Below are positions 29,981 to 38,925 of a DNA stretch of 64,000 nucleotides, piece by piece; the first letter of the stretch is position 1, and each line of letters starts with the position of its first letter. The translations under genes and the position numbers were made by a program. The notes beneath the pieces are model-generated. The model had not been told where the DNA came from and did no database searches. It was given only the letters and a program-made list of their open reading frames with translations. Origin of the DNA: Croceibacterium_B sp035470785 (GTDB lineage: Bacteria > Pseudomonadota > Alphaproteobacteria > Sphingomonadales > Sphingomonadaceae); assembly GCA_035470785.1 (NCBI GenBank), contig DATIQN010000014.1, forward strand, positions 31,305 through 95,304, read 5' to 3'.

Positions 29981-30463
29981 ATGCTCCGATCCACATTTCT
30001 TGCAACCGCCGCACTCTGCACCCTGCTTGGCGCATGCCAACTCGGCTCAACGCCTCCGACCGCTGAGGCCACTCAGGCCCCGGTGACCGAAGGCGAGGCG
30101 GGGAAAGCCTTCGATGCGACAATCGCGGTGTGGCAGTCGATGGATGCGGCCAAGATCAAGGCCTTGTACGCGCCAGACGTGGCCGGCTTCGACTTCGTCG
30201 GGCCGCTGGTCACCGATCGCGCGACATGGGACAAGAACCAGGACGCTTTTGCCGCGGCCAAGATCGACAAGCTCGTTATCAAGGCCAAGAAGATCCAGCT
30301 CCTCGGCCCGGATGCATTTGTCGTCAGCTCCTACGGCGACGACACGAGCTCGAGCGCGAAGAGCAGCGCCACTTTCCGCTGCACCGACGTTTACAAGCGC
30401 GATGCGGGCGGCAGCTGGCTGGTCGTCAACGAGAACTGCTCGTCAGCGCCGCACGCCGGTTGA
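29981..30463 (+). CDS. Lipoprotein with an NTF2-like (SnoaL/DUF4440) domain
   Basis: A 160-residue protein probably anchored in the outer membrane. The signal sequence MLRSTFLATAALCTLLGAC ends in a lipobox with Cys19. After a Thr/Ala-rich linker comes a domain with the look of the SnoaL/DUF4440 cone fold (AFDATIAVWQSMDAAKIKAL, then DFVGP and SGGSWLVVNENC-like strands). GAGGGGAGA lies eight bases upstream of the ATG. Its 3' end overlaps that of a convergent lipoprotein gene by 21 bases. Ligand unknown. Confidence 0.8.
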   Translation: MLRSTFLATAALCTLLGACQLGSTPPTAEATQAPVTEGEAGKAFDATIAVWQSMDAAKIKALYAPDVAGFDFVGPLVTDRATWDKNQDAFAAAKIDKLVIKAKKIQLLGPDAFVVSSYGDDTSSSAKSSATFRCTDVYKRDAGGSWLVVNENCSSAPHAG

Positions 30464-31114
30464 GTCTAGCGCATCTGCCCCCTTTACCCTCGCAGGGAAG
30501 GGGCCGCTGCCGATCGCCACGCTGCCGTCGGTTTCGACCAGGTAGGCGTCGGTCGAGCCGGCGGGCGGAAGCATCGATTGCCAGTAGAAGGTGATCGGCT
30601 CGCCGGCCTTCCACCCATCGCCGCCGATTACCCGCCAGACGAGCGCGCCGTTGTCGGCCGCTACGTCGATCTGCCCGTTCGGCCCGAGCGCGGTGGCGGC
30701 CTGGGTGTTGTCATAACCGACGCGGTTGGCGAAGCCCCCCACGGCGCGCGCGGTGCGGAACAGCGTGGCGCTGGTCACGCCGCGGCCCGGCGTGACGACG
30801 TGGACGTAAGTGTAAACCGTGTCGCCGGGCAGCGAACTCGGATCGCAATTGGTCACACCGTCCGTGCAGGCGACATGGCTCGACACTTCGGCGAGCGTTT
30901 GTCCGTCGGAAACGAATCGGCCTTTCGCGTCCGACCCGACAACCTTTGCGCCCAGGGTGAGTGAGGCAAAGTCCGCTGGAACGAGCGTGCGCGGCTTGTC
31001 AGGCGTCCGCGCGACCGCGGGCGTCACCGCCGCCGACGAGGTAGGTGAGGGCGCTTCCGCTCCCTTCGAGCACGCCGCGAGCAACAACAGGGCCAAGGCG
31101 GCGTGAAGCCTCAC
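30443..31114 (-). CDS. Predicted lipoprotein of unknown function
   Basis: A 223-residue protein with a lipoprotein signal (MRLHAALALLLLAAC, lipobox LAAC at Cys15) and an Ala/Ser/Thr/Pro-rich linker. The rest lacks a recognisable domain, but has a single Cys pair (HVACTDGVTNCD) that could form a disulfide. Its start overlaps the yqeY stop (ATGA), so it is translated with yqeY, which is upstream. Confidence 0.75.
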   Translation of the reverse strand: MRLHAALALLLLAACSKGAEAPSPTSSAAVTPAVARTPDKPRTLVPADFASLTLGAKVVGSDAKGRFVSDGQTLAEVSSHVACTDGVTNCDPSSLPGDTVYTYVHVVTPGRGVTSATLFRTARAVGGFANRVGYDNTQAATALGPNGQIDVAADNGALVWRVIGGDGWKAGEPITFYWQSMLPPAGSTDAYLVETDGSVAIGSGPFPARVKGADALDSTGVRR

Positions 31115-31563
31115 TGCAGCGCGTCCTTCACCCAGCCGCTCGCGCGGCCCATGTCGAGCACCGTGCCGTGCCGCGCCTTCAGCTCCGCCATCACCTTGCC
31201 CATGTCCTTCAGGCTGCTCGCCCCGAGTTCGCCCTTGATCGCCTCGATCGCGGCTTTCGTCTCCGTCTCGTCCATCTGGCGGGGCAGGAATTCCTCGATC
31301 ACCGCCAGTTCGCTGCGCTCGATCGCGGCGAGTTCGTCGCGCCCGCCTTTGTCGAACATCTCGATCGATTCGCGGCGCTGCTTGGCCATCTTCTGCAACG
31401 TGTCGATGATCAGAGCGTCGTCGTCGATTTCTTTGGACGACGTGCGCTGCTCGATGTCGCGGTCCTTGACCTTGGCCAGGATCAGCCGGACCGCGGCGAG
31501 CCGTTCCTTCTCGCCGGCCTTCATCGCCGAAATCTGCGCCTGTTTCAGGTCGTCACGGAGCAT
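31111..31563 (-). CDS. yqeY: GatB/YqeY domain protein
   Basis: A 150-residue protein related to the tail domain of the GatB subunit of tRNA amidotransferases. It begins MLRDDLKQAQISAMKAGEKE and has the helical repeat EEFLPRQMDETE and the C-terminal KARHGTVLDMGRASGWVKDAL. The domain is thought to help bind tRNA, but the role of free-standing YqeY is not settled. It is near dnaG-rpoD, where this gene is frequently found, and diverges from carA. Confidence 0.93.
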   Translation of the reverse strand: MLRDDLKQAQISAMKAGEKERLAAVRLILAKVKDRDIEQRTSSKEIDDDALIIDTLQKMAKQRRESIEMFDKGGRDELAAIERSELAVIEEFLPRQMDETETKAAIEAIKGELGASSLKDMGKVMAELKARHGTVLDMGRASGWVKDALQ

Positions 31564-31712
31564 CGATGGATCTTTCTGTTTGAATGCGGGGCGTCACGGT
31601 CCAAATAGCGGGCAAAATCGGCCTTGGACAGGTTGACGCATGGCCGACCGGCGGTTAGCGGCCACGACTTAGCACGCATCGCCGGAAAACTGTTATCGGA
31701 GCGCCCCATACG

Positions 31713-32888
31713 ATGGCCGACCCCGCATCTTCGCTTGCGCCACCCAAGGGTGCGACCGGAGTCATCGTCTTCGCGGATGGAACGGTGGTCTGGGGCAAGG
31801 GATTCGGCCACGTCGGCAGCGCGGTGGGCGAGGTGTGCTTCAACACCGCGATGACCGGTTACCAGGAAGTGATGACCGACCCGAGCTACGCCGGGCAGAT
31901 CGTCACATTCACCTTCCCGCACATCGGCAACGTCGGCACGAACCCCGAGGATATCGAGTCGGAAGTCGAAGGCGCAGTCGGCTGCATCGTCCGCGAGGAT
32001 GTGACCGATCCGAGCAATTTCCGCTCCGACCGCAGCTTCGGCGATTGGCTGAAGGGCCACCTCAAGATCGGCATCGCCGGCGTCGACACCCGCGCGCTGA
32101 CGCGACGCATCCGCCTCAAGGGCGCGCCCAACGCGGTGATCGCGCACGATCCCAAGGGCAAGTTCAACATTCCCGCGCTGCTCAAGCGGGCGAAGGAATG
32201 GCCCGGGCTCGAAGGGATGGACCTCGCCCAGCGCGTCTCCCGCGAGAAGCATCATGGCTGGGAAGGCGGGCCGTGGCGGCTCGGCCAGGGGTATGGCCGC
32301 GCGCCGCGCGACAAGCGGCCCCACGTCGTCGCGGTCGATTACGGCAGCAAGGACAATATCTTCCGCAACCTCGTGAAGGCGGGTGCGAGCGTGACCGTGG
32401 TGCCCGCCAAGACTTCATACGACCAGATCATGGCGCTCAAGCCCGACGGCGTGTTCCTCTCGAACGGCCCGGGCGATCCGGCGGCGACCGGCGAATATGC
32501 CGTGCCGATGATCAAGGCGCTGCTCGACAAGGACGTGCCGGTGTTCGGCATCTGCCTCGGCCATCAGATGCTCGGCCTCGCCGCCGGAGCCAAGACCAGC
32601 AAGATGCACCAGGGCCACCGAGGCGCCAACCACCCGGTCAAGCGCCTGGCCGACGGCGTGGTCGAGATCACCAGCATGAACCACGGCTTCGCGATCGATA
32701 ACGCGACCCTCCCGGAGGGCGTCGAGGAAACCCACGTCAGCCTGTTCGACGGCTCGAATTGCGGGATCGCGATCAAGGGCAAGAAAGCGTTCGGCGTGCA
32801 ATACCACCCCGAAGCAAGCCCCGGGCCGCAGGATAGCTTCTACCTGTTCGAGAAGTTCGTGGGGATGTTGGAGAAGGAGGGCGCTTGA
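31713..32888 (+). CDS. carA: Carbamoyl phosphate synthase small subunit
   Basis: Glutamine amidotransferase subunit that feeds ammonia to CarB for arginine and pyrimidine synthesis. The 391-residue protein has a CarA N-terminal domain (FNTAMTGYQEVMTDPSYAGQ) and a class I amidotransferase domain with the catalytic cysteine in FGICLGHQMLG and the His/Glu in GVQYHPEASPG. Two other genes separate it from carB. Diverges from yqeY across 149 bases, where no confident promoter was read. Confidence 0.97.
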   Translation: MADPASSLAPPKGATGVIVFADGTVVWGKGFGHVGSAVGEVCFNTAMTGYQEVMTDPSYAGQIVTFTFPHIGNVGTNPEDIESEVEGAVGCIVREDVTDPSNFRSDRSFGDWLKGHLKIGIAGVDTRALTRRIRLKGAPNAVIAHDPKGKFNIPALLKRAKEWPGLEGMDLAQRVSREKHHGWEGGPWRLGQGYGRAPRDKRPHVVAVDYGSKDNIFRNLVKAGASVTVVPAKTSYDQIMALKPDGVFLSNGPGDPAATGEYAVPMIKALLDKDVPVFGICLGHQMLGLAAGAKTSKMHQGHRGANHPVKRLADGVVEITSMNHGFAIDNATLPEGVEETHVSLFDGSNCGIAIKGKKAFGVQYHPEASPGPQDSFYLFEKFVGMLEKEGA

Positions 32889-33112
32889 TGGCGATTGTGC
32901 GAGGCTTTGAGCCACGGGAATTAGACCGTTCTTCGACGCATTCCGAAGGCGAGGCGACGATTTTTACCGTCGAGGCGGACGGAGAAAGGTTCATTCAGAT
33001 CGATACTTACGGTTCTGCAGATCGCGCAATGCCGGGAAAGGTCTCTCAGCGCCTGAGACTTTCCAAAGATGCTTTCGATCAGTTGATGAAAGTCGGTTCG
33101 AAGCACTTCTGA
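32888..33112 (+). CDS. Small conserved cytoplasmic protein between carA and carB
   Basis: A 74-residue protein, no signal peptide or membrane segment. It resembles a short family of sphingomonad proteins sometimes mislabelled as methionyl-tRNA formyltransferase; the recurring feature is QIDTYGSADR followed by PGKVSQ. I know of no function. It starts inside the carA stop (TGATG) and its own stop overlaps the next ATG in the same way, so all three genes are translationally coupled. An in-frame TTG one codon earlier is an alternative start. Confidence 0.72.
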   Translation: MAIVRGFEPRELDRSSTHSEGEATIFTVEADGERFIQIDTYGSADRAMPGKVSQRLRLSKDAFDQLMKVGSKHF

Positions 33113-33906
33113 TGATCAGTAAAGCCATCATCCGCTTGTTCCTCGCGACTGTGGCGACAATGGGTATTGCTGGGTCAGCAATGGCGCAGAAGCCCGTGTG
33201 GACTGTCGTCCCGCCAGCAAACGGCTCCGCCTCGATGACGCGCACGCTCGAGAACGTCACGCTGGCTTACAAGCGAACGCCGGATGATGACGACCGCTTA
33301 CACATCACCGTCGGCGATTGCGGCGACAGTCCGTGGGAGATGGACGAGAGCCTTAATGGCGTGACCGCCAAGGGCCTGCGCGATACGGTGGCCGAGGCAA
33401 TCTACAACGCCAAGCTCAACTGCAAGCTCGCCGAGGGCGTCGAGGATCGGCTGATGGCCGGCTTCGACGAGGCGTTTGCCAAGGTGAAGCCGTTTCTTCC
33501 GCCGCACCGGGCGACGGTGGGCGGGTGGCAACTGACCGACAAGGGCAGCATGCCGGGCGACGACAGGGAGCGCACGGTGACGGTGACCAAGAAGCTGGCG
33601 ACCGTCTCGATGACCTATCGGCCCGGCGAAAACGGCGAAGAGGCCAGAACTCAGATCGAATTCACCCCCTGCAACGGCAGCAGCAACGGCAGCGGCTTCG
33701 ATTTCGGCAATCCACCGGAGGACCACCTGAAGGTGATCACCGAACAGGTCACCGAAGCCTATTCCGACTTCGCCAAGGAGTGCAAAACCGCGCCTGAATC
33801 CCAGGCCGTGCTGATGCAGGACTTCCCCGAAGCCCTGAAGGCCGTCGAACAGTGGATGCACGAAAAGCCGTTCATCAATCCGCCTGACAATTCCTCGAAG
33901 AAATAG
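33112..33906 (+). CDS. Secreted protein of unknown function between carA and carB
   Basis: A 264-residue protein with a signal peptide (MISKAIIRLFLATVATMGIA, cleavage near SAMAQK). The mature part is soluble, with two similar-looking halves: each has a strand-rich segment (TLENVTLAYKRTP and TVTKKLATVSMTYRPG) followed by an acidic segment with cysteines (DCGDSPWEMDE and TPCNGSSNGSG) and a helix, suggesting an internal duplication. No known domain recognised. It begins at a TGATG junction and ends eight bases before carB. Confidence 0.72.
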   Translation: MISKAIIRLFLATVATMGIAGSAMAQKPVWTVVPPANGSASMTRTLENVTLAYKRTPDDDDRLHITVGDCGDSPWEMDESLNGVTAKGLRDTVAEAIYNAKLNCKLAEGVEDRLMAGFDEAFAKVKPFLPPHRATVGGWQLTDKGSMPGDDRERTVTVTKKLATVSMTYRPGENGEEARTQIEFTPCNGSSNGSGFDFGNPPEDHLKVITEQVTEAYSDFAKECKTAPESQAVLMQDFPEALKAVEQWMHEKPFINPPDNSSKK

Positions 33907-33913
33907 AGACCTG

Positions 33914-36900
33914 ATGCCCAAGCGTACCGACATTTCCTCGATCCTCGTCATCGGCGCCGGCCCGATCATCATCGGCCAGGCGTGCGAGTTCGATTATTCG
34001 GGCACGCAGGCGATCAAGGCGCTCAAGGAGGAGGGTTACCGCGTCGTCCTGGTCAATTCGAACCCGGCGACGATCATGACCGATCCCGAGTTCGCTGACG
34101 CCACCTACGTCGAGCCGATCACGCCCGAGATCGTCGCCAAGATCATCGCCAAGGAGCGCCCCGACGCGCTGCTGCCGACGATGGGCGGGCAGACTGCGCT
34201 GAACTGCGCGCTGGCGCTGTTCAACGACGGCACGCTGGCGAAGTACGGCGTGCAGATGATCGGCGCCGATGCCGATGCGATCGACAAGGCCGAGGACCGT
34301 CAGCGCTTCCGCGAGGCGATGGACAAGATCGGGCTCGAAAGTGCCCGCAGCGGGGTCGCCCACAGCGTCGACGAGGCGCTCGCGGTGCTGCAGCACACGG
34401 GACTGCCGGCGATCATCCGACCGAGCTTCACCCTCGGCGGCACCGGCGGCGGCATCGCCTACAACAAGGCCGAGTTCGAGGCGGTCGTGCGTACGGGGCT
34501 CGACGCGAGCCCGACGAACGAAGTGCTGATCGAGGAAAGCCTGCTCGGGTGGAAAGAATTCGAGATGGAGGTCGTGCGCGACAAGCACGACAACGCCATC
34601 ATCATCTGTTCGATCGAGAACGTCGACCCGATGGGCGTCCACACCGGCGATTCGATCACCGTCGCCCCTGCGCTGACGCTGACCGACAAGGAATACCAGA
34701 TCATGCGCAGCGCGAGCATCGCGGTGCTGCGCGAGATCGGGGTCGAGACCGGCGGGTCGAACGTCCAGTTCGCGGTCAATCCGAAGGACGGGCGGCTGAT
34801 CGTCATCGAGATGAACCCCCGCGTGTCGCGTAGCTCCGCCCTGGCCTCCAAGGCGACAGGCTTCCCGATCGCCCGCGTCGCCGCCAAGCTGGCGGTCGGC
34901 TACACGCTCGACGAGATCACCAACGAGATCACCGGCGCGACACCGGCTGCGTTCGAGCCGACGATCGATTACGTCGTCACCAAGATCCCGCGCTTTGCGT
35001 TCGAGAAGTTCAAGGGCACCAAGGCCGAGCTGTCCACCGCCATGAAGTCGGTCGGCGAGGTCATGGCGATCGGCCGCAACTTCAAGGAAAGCCTGCAGAA
35101 GGCGCTGCGCGGGCTCGAGACCGGGCTCGACGGCTTTAACCGTATGCTCGCGCTCGAAGGCGTGAGCCGCGACGAGATGACCGCGGCGCTCTCCAAGCAG
35201 ACGCCCGACCGTATCCTCATCATCGGCCAGGCCTTCCGCGAGAGCTTCACGGTCGAAGAGATCAACGCGATCACCCACTACGATCCGTGGTTCCTGCGGC
35301 ACATCGAGGAGATCATCTACGAAGAAGCGATGATCGGGCAGAACGGCCTGCCCAACGATGCCGACGGGCTGCGGCGGCTCAAGGCGATGGGCTTCTCCGA
35401 CAAGCGCCTCGCCACGCTGGCGGTGCGCTCGGTCGGCGTCGCCGGCGGCCTCGCGGAGACGCAGGCGAAGCGCTCCGGGCTGCTGCACGACACTCTGCGG
35501 GCGATGGCCGGCGCAACCAGCGAGGAAGAAGTGCGCGAGCTGCGCCAGCGCCTCGGCGTGCTGCCGGTCTACAAGCGCATCGACAGCTGCGCCGCCGAGT
35601 TCGAGGCGGTCACTCCCTACATGTACTCGACTTACGAGGCGCCGAGCTTCGGCGAGCCTGAGAACGAGGCGTGGCCGAGCGACCGCAAGAAGATCGTCAT
35701 TCTCGGCGGCGGGCCCAACCGCATCGGGCAGGGCATCGAGTTCGACTATTGCTGCGTCCATGCCTGCTTCGCGCTGAGCGAGGCCGGCTACGAGACAATC
35801 ATGGTCAACTGCAACCCGGAGACGGTGAGCACCGACTACGACACGTCCGACCGGCTCTATTTCGAGCCGCTGACCGCGGAAGACGTGCTCGAAATCCTTC
35901 GCGTCGAGCATTCGCGCGGCGAGCTCGTCGGCGTGATCGTGCAATTCGGCGGGCAGACGCCGCTCAAGCTCGCCCAGGCGCTCGAGGATGCCGGGATTCC
36001 CATCCTCGGCACCTCTCCCGACGCGATCGACCTCGCCGAAGACCGCGAACGCTTCGCCAAGCTGGTCAACAAGCTCAATTTGAAGCAGCCAATGAACGGC
36101 ATCGCCAAGAGCCGCGACGAGGCCGCCGCGGTGGCGGCGCGGATCGGTTATCCGGTCTTGCTACGGCCGAGCTACGTGCTTGGCGGGCGGGCGATGGAGA
36201 TCGTCGATTCCGAAGCCCAGCTCGACGATTACATCGCCACCGCGGTCAACGTCTCGGGCGACAGCCCTGTGCTGGTTGACCAGTACCTGCGCGACGCCAT
36301 CGAATGCGACGTCGACGCACTGTGCGATGGCGAGCAGGTGGTTATTGCGGGCGTGATGCAGCACATCGAGGAAGCGGGCGTCCATTCGGGCGACAGCGCC
36401 GCGACCTTGCCGCCCTATAGCTTACCAGATTCGATCGTCGCCGAGATGGAGCGCCAGGCGGCGCAACTGGCGATGGCGCTCGGCGTGCGTGGGCTGATGA
36501 ACGTGCAGTTCGCGGTCAAGGAAGGCGAAGTCTACCTGATCGAGGTCAACCCCCGCGCGAGCCGCACGGTGCCGTTCGTCGCCAAGGCGATCGGCGTGCC
36601 CATCGCCAAGATCGCCGCGCGCGTAATGGCGGGAGAGAAGCTCGCCGACCTGCCGCCGGTAAACTGGCGGATCGATTACATGACGGTGAAGGAAGCCGTG
36701 TTCCCGTTCAGCCGCTTCCCCGGTGCCGACCCTGTGCTTACACCGGAGATGAAATCCACCGGCGAAGTCATGGGAATCGATCGCGATTTTCCGACCGCCT
36801 ACATAAAGTCACAGCTCGGCGAGGGCACCGTCTTGCCCGAGAAGGGCGTACTGTTCGTCTCGGTCAAGGACAGCGACAAGCCGCAGATCCTCGAAGCGGT

Positions 36901-37237
36901 GCGCCAGCTCATCGCGCAGGGTTTCAAGGTCATCGCGACCGGGGGGACCCAGACTTACCTCACCGAAGCCGGCCTGCCGGTCGAACGGGTCAACAAGGTG
37001 GCTGAGGGACGCCCGCATATCGTCGACAAGATCGTCGATGGCGAGGTCGACCTGATCTTCAACACGACTGAGGGCTGGCAGAGCCACAAGGACAGTCAGT
37101 CGATCCGCGCATCGGCGCTCGGCGCGAAGGTGCCGTACTACACCACGGCGACGGCATCGGCAGCTGCGGCGCTGGCCATAACATCGGTTAAGGTGAGCGA
37201 ACTTGAAGTGCGCTCGCTGCAAGACTATTATAGCTGA
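33914..37237 (+). CDS. carB: Carbamoyl phosphate synthase large subunit
   Basis: Makes carbamoyl phosphate from bicarbonate, ATP and ammonia from CarA. The 1107-residue protein has two homologous ATP-grasp halves (GAGPIIIGQACEFDYSG at the start of the first, GGGPNRIGQGIEFDYCC at about residue 600 of the second), an oligomerisation domain between them and a C-terminal MGS-like allosteric domain (GFKVIATGGTQTYLTEAG). Length and motifs are complete. Eight bases follow the preceding secreted-protein gene. Confidence 0.98.
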   Translation: MPKRTDISSILVIGAGPIIIGQACEFDYSGTQAIKALKEEGYRVVLVNSNPATIMTDPEFADATYVEPITPEIVAKIIAKERPDALLPTMGGQTALNCALALFNDGTLAKYGVQMIGADADAIDKAEDRQRFREAMDKIGLESARSGVAHSVDEALAVLQHTGLPAIIRPSFTLGGTGGGIAYNKAEFEAVVRTGLDASPTNEVLIEESLLGWKEFEMEVVRDKHDNAIIICSIENVDPMGVHTGDSITVAPALTLTDKEYQIMRSASIAVLREIGVETGGSNVQFAVNPKDGRLIVIEMNPRVSRSSALASKATGFPIARVAAKLAVGYTLDEITNEITGATPAAFEPTIDYVVTKIPRFAFEKFKGTKAELSTAMKSVGEVMAIGRNFKESLQKALRGLETGLDGFNRMLALEGVSRDEMTAALSKQTPDRILIIGQAFRESFTVEEINAITHYDPWFLRHIEEIIYEEAMIGQNGLPNDADGLRRLKAMGFSDKRLATLAVRSVGVAGGLAETQAKRSGLLHDTLRAMAGATSEEEVRELRQRLGVLPVYKRIDSCAAEFEAVTPYMYSTYEAPSFGEPENEAWPSDRKKIVILGGGPNRIGQGIEFDYCCVHACFALSEAGYETIMVNCNPETVSTDYDTSDRLYFEPLTAEDVLEILRVEHSRGELVGVIVQFGGQTPLKLAQALEDAGIPILGTSPDAIDLAEDRERFAKLVNKLNLKQPMNGIAKSRDEAAAVAARIGYPVLLRPSYVLGGRAMEIVDSEAQLDDYIATAVNVSGDSPVLVDQYLRDAIECDVDALCDGEQVVIAGVMQHIEEAGVHSGDSAATLPPYSLPDSIVAEMERQAAQLAMALGVRGLMNVQFAVKEGEVYLIEVNPRASRTVPFVAKAIGVPIAKIAARVMAGEKLADLPPVNWRIDYMTVKEAVFPFSRFPGADPVLTPEMKSTGEVMGIDRDFPTAYIKSQLGEGTVLPEKGVLFVSVKDSDKPQILEAVRQLIAQGFKVIATGGTQTYLTEAGLPVERVNKVAEGRPHIVDKIVDGEVDLIFNTTEGWQSHKDSQSIRASALGAKVPYYTTATASAAAALAITSVKVSELEVRSLQDYYS

Positions 37238-37327
37238 ACCGATTTTCCCGACATTCCGTCCCTGCCGCCGCCAAAACAGAGCGGGGAGGGCGGTTTTGAC
37301 GGACCACAGAGATGACAGGGACCGAGT

Positions 37328-37795
37328 ATGGAAAAGGTGCCGATGCTGGCGGAAGGCTATGAAAAGCTGACCGCGGAGCTCAAAATTCTCCGGGCCGAGC
37401 GGCCCAAGATCGTCGATGCGATCGAGGAAGCGCGGGCGCACGGCGATCTCTCGGAGAACGCCGAATACCACGCCGCCAAGGAACGCCAGGGCCAGGTCGA
37501 GGCGCAGATCGCCGACCTCGAAGACAAGGTCAGCCGCGCGCAGATCATCGACCCGACCTCGCTTTCGGGCGACCGTATCGTGTTCGGAGCGACCGTCACT
37601 GTGCGCGACGACGACGACAAGCCGCAGCGCTACCAGATCGTGGGACAGCCGGAAGCCGACGTCAGGGTGGGACGGATTTCGTACGATTCGCCGATGGGCC
37701 GAGCGCTGATCGGCAAGTCGGTTGGCGATGAGGTCGAAGTGACCGTCCCCGCGGGTGACCGGTGCTACCTCGTCGACAAGATCGAATTCCTCTGA
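37328..37795 (+). CDS. greA: Transcription elongation factor GreA
   Basis: Rescues backtracked RNA polymerase by stimulating transcript cleavage. The 155-residue protein has the N-terminal coiled coil (residues 1-75, with DLSENAEYHAAKERQG carrying the acidic tip region) and the C-terminal domain ending GDRCYLVDKIEF. Downstream of carB by 90 bases, and perhaps on the same transcript. It converges on the DUF4170 gene with only three bases between stops. Confidence 0.97.
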   Translation: MEKVPMLAEGYEKLTAELKILRAERPKIVDAIEEARAHGDLSENAEYHAAKERQGQVEAQIADLEDKVSRAQIIDPTSLSGDRIVFGATVTVRDDDDKPQRYQIVGQPEADVRVGRISYDSPMGRALIGKSVGDEVEVTVPAGDRCYLVDKIEFL

Positions 37796-37798
37796 CGG

Positions 37799-38026
37799 CT
37801 ACTTCCCGGGTAGCTCGGGTTCGAGCAGCCGGTGCAAGTGGACGATGACGTATTTCATCTCGGCATCGTCGACCGTGCCTTGCGCCTTGCCGCGCCAGGC
37901 TTCCTCGGCCGCGGCATAGTTCGGGAAGACGCCGACCAGGTCGATCTCTTCGAGATTCTGGAACTCGCAGCCCTGCGGGTCAACCACTCGGCCGCCCATC
38001 ACCAAATGCAGAAGCTGTTTTGCCAT
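37799..38026 (-). CDS. DUF4170 family protein
   Basis: A 75-residue protein of the DUF4170 family, common in alphaproteobacteria, function unknown. It starts MAKQLLHLVMGGRV and contains YAAAEEAWRGKAQ and the C-terminal MKYVIVHLHRLLEP. An AAAGGTGGG site about eight bases upstream decides this ATG over one seven codons earlier. Gene order next to greA/carB recurs in sphingomonads as far as I know. Confidence 0.85.
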   Translation of the reverse strand: MAKQLLHLVMGGRVVDPQGCEFQNLEEIDLVGVFPNYAAAEEAWRGKAQGTVDDAEMKYVIVHLHRLLEPELPGK

Positions 38027-38054
38027 CGGTTGCCCACCTTTCGCCACGCGTAAT

Positions 38055-38088
38055 CGAACGGGCGACCCTTTAGGGGATCGCCCGTTCG
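38055..38088. other. Strong hairpin between envelope gene and DUF4170
   Basis: CGAACGGGCGA (38055-38065) and TCGCCCGTTCG (38078-38088) are perfect 11-base reverse complements, with CCCT/AGGG pairing inside. On the minus strand it follows the 38107-38568 gene and precedes the DUF4170 start. No T-tract follows, so it is either a terminator helped by Rho, an mRNA-stabilising stem, or an operator for DUF4170. Confidence 0.6.
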
Positions 38089-38106
38089 CTGCAAGGCCAA
38101 GTCAGG

Positions 38107-38568
38107 TTAATTGAGGCGGTCGCGCAACGTCCGAGCGAAAGATTTACCGGTGTCGCGTGCACTCGCGCCAGCGTTGGCGACGTAGTCGGCCGCGTCCTCG
38201 CTCCAGCTGCCGAGTTTCTCCGCACCGGCTTCGCGTACTCCGCTTGTGGCTTCCATCGCGCTTTGGGCGTAAGCGACGGCCAGTTCGGTCGCGAGCGCGG
38301 CCAGCCCTGCGGCACTCTTGCCGAGCTTCTTGCCCGCCTTGCGCGTCGGCGAACCGCGGAACAGTCCGCTGACCAGGATGCCCACAGCCAGCCCGCCGGC
38401 AAGCGTGGCGATCGGGTGCTTCTTGGCGAAAACAGTGAACTTGTCCTTGGCCTCGATCGCCGTTTCGGCGGCGCGGTCGGCGAACGACGGCGGCGCGGCG
38501 CGCGATTGATTGCGGGTTTTCGCGGCAGATACCTTCCGCTTGATATTCGTGCGCTTGGCTTCGGTCAT
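38107..38568 (-). CDS. Membrane-associated helical protein, YqjD/DUF883-like
   Basis: A 153-residue protein with a basic N-terminal tail (TNIKRKVSAAKTRNQSR), a predicted helix, one hydrophobic segment with glycines (HPIATLAGGLAVGILVSGLF, residues about 50-70), and a long Ala-rich helical C-terminus. The pattern matches YqjD/ElaB-type proteins that sit at the inner membrane and may bind ribosomes or DNA in stationary phase; here the order is partly permuted, so the call is tentative. It is the last of four envelope genes on this strand. Confidence 0.68.
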   Translation of the reverse strand: MTEAKRTNIKRKVSAAKTRNQSRAAPPSFADRAAETAIEAKDKFTVFAKKHPIATLAGGLAVGILVSGLFRGSPTRKAGKKLGKSAAGLAALATELAVAYAQSAMEATSGVREAGAEKLGSWSEDAADYVANAGASARDTGKSFARTLRDRLN

Positions 38569-38589
38569 CGTCGATCTCCGGGGATGGGT

Positions 38590-38925
38590 TCAGTCGTCGT
38601 CGGAACGGGCTTCGTCCCCGTCTTGTTCCTCGTCGTCCCTCTCAAGCCCGAATATTCGCGACAGTCCGTTCAGCAGCGGCGCACGGGCGAACCACAGCAC
38701 GATCGCGGCCGCGGCCGCGGCGATGCGCCCGCGATTGGCTTCAGCGTAGTCGACCGCTTCGTCGACGATCTCCATCGCGCTGTCGCCAATGCGGTCGGCG
38801 ATCCGCTTTCCAACGCTGCGCGCGCGCAGATCCTGGCGGATGAAGCGCAAATCGGTGCTGAACACCTCGAGCGCGGCGTCGCGCAGCGCGCGGTCCTCGG
38901 CGAGGCGGACTTCGAGCGGGTTCAT
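38590..38925 (-). CDS. Small envelope protein with acidic tail
   Basis: A 111-residue protein of unknown function. It starts MNPLEVRLAEDRALRDAAL, has a likely amphipathic helix, a short hydrophobic segment (RIAAAAAAIVLWFARAPLLN) and a strongly acidic C-terminal tail (DDEEQDGDEARSDDD). The start overlaps the stop of the holin-family gene by ATGA, so the two are co-translated. Confidence 0.75.
   Translation of the reverse strand: MNPLEVRLAEDRALRDAALEVFSTDLRFIRQDLRARSVGKRIADRIGDSAMEIVDEAVDYAEANRGRIAAAAAAIVLWFARAPLLNGLSRIFGLERDDEEQDGDEARSDDD

Noticed and set aside
33875..35944. A 689-codon minus-strand frame inside carB.
   Set aside because: Rich in Asp, Arg, His and Leu repeats typical of antisense reading of a conserved gene; carB is certain here.
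37238..37327. A terminator between carB and greA from CCGCC and GGCGG with TTTT.
   Set aside because: Arms are five bases with a long loop; could be chance in GC-rich DNA.
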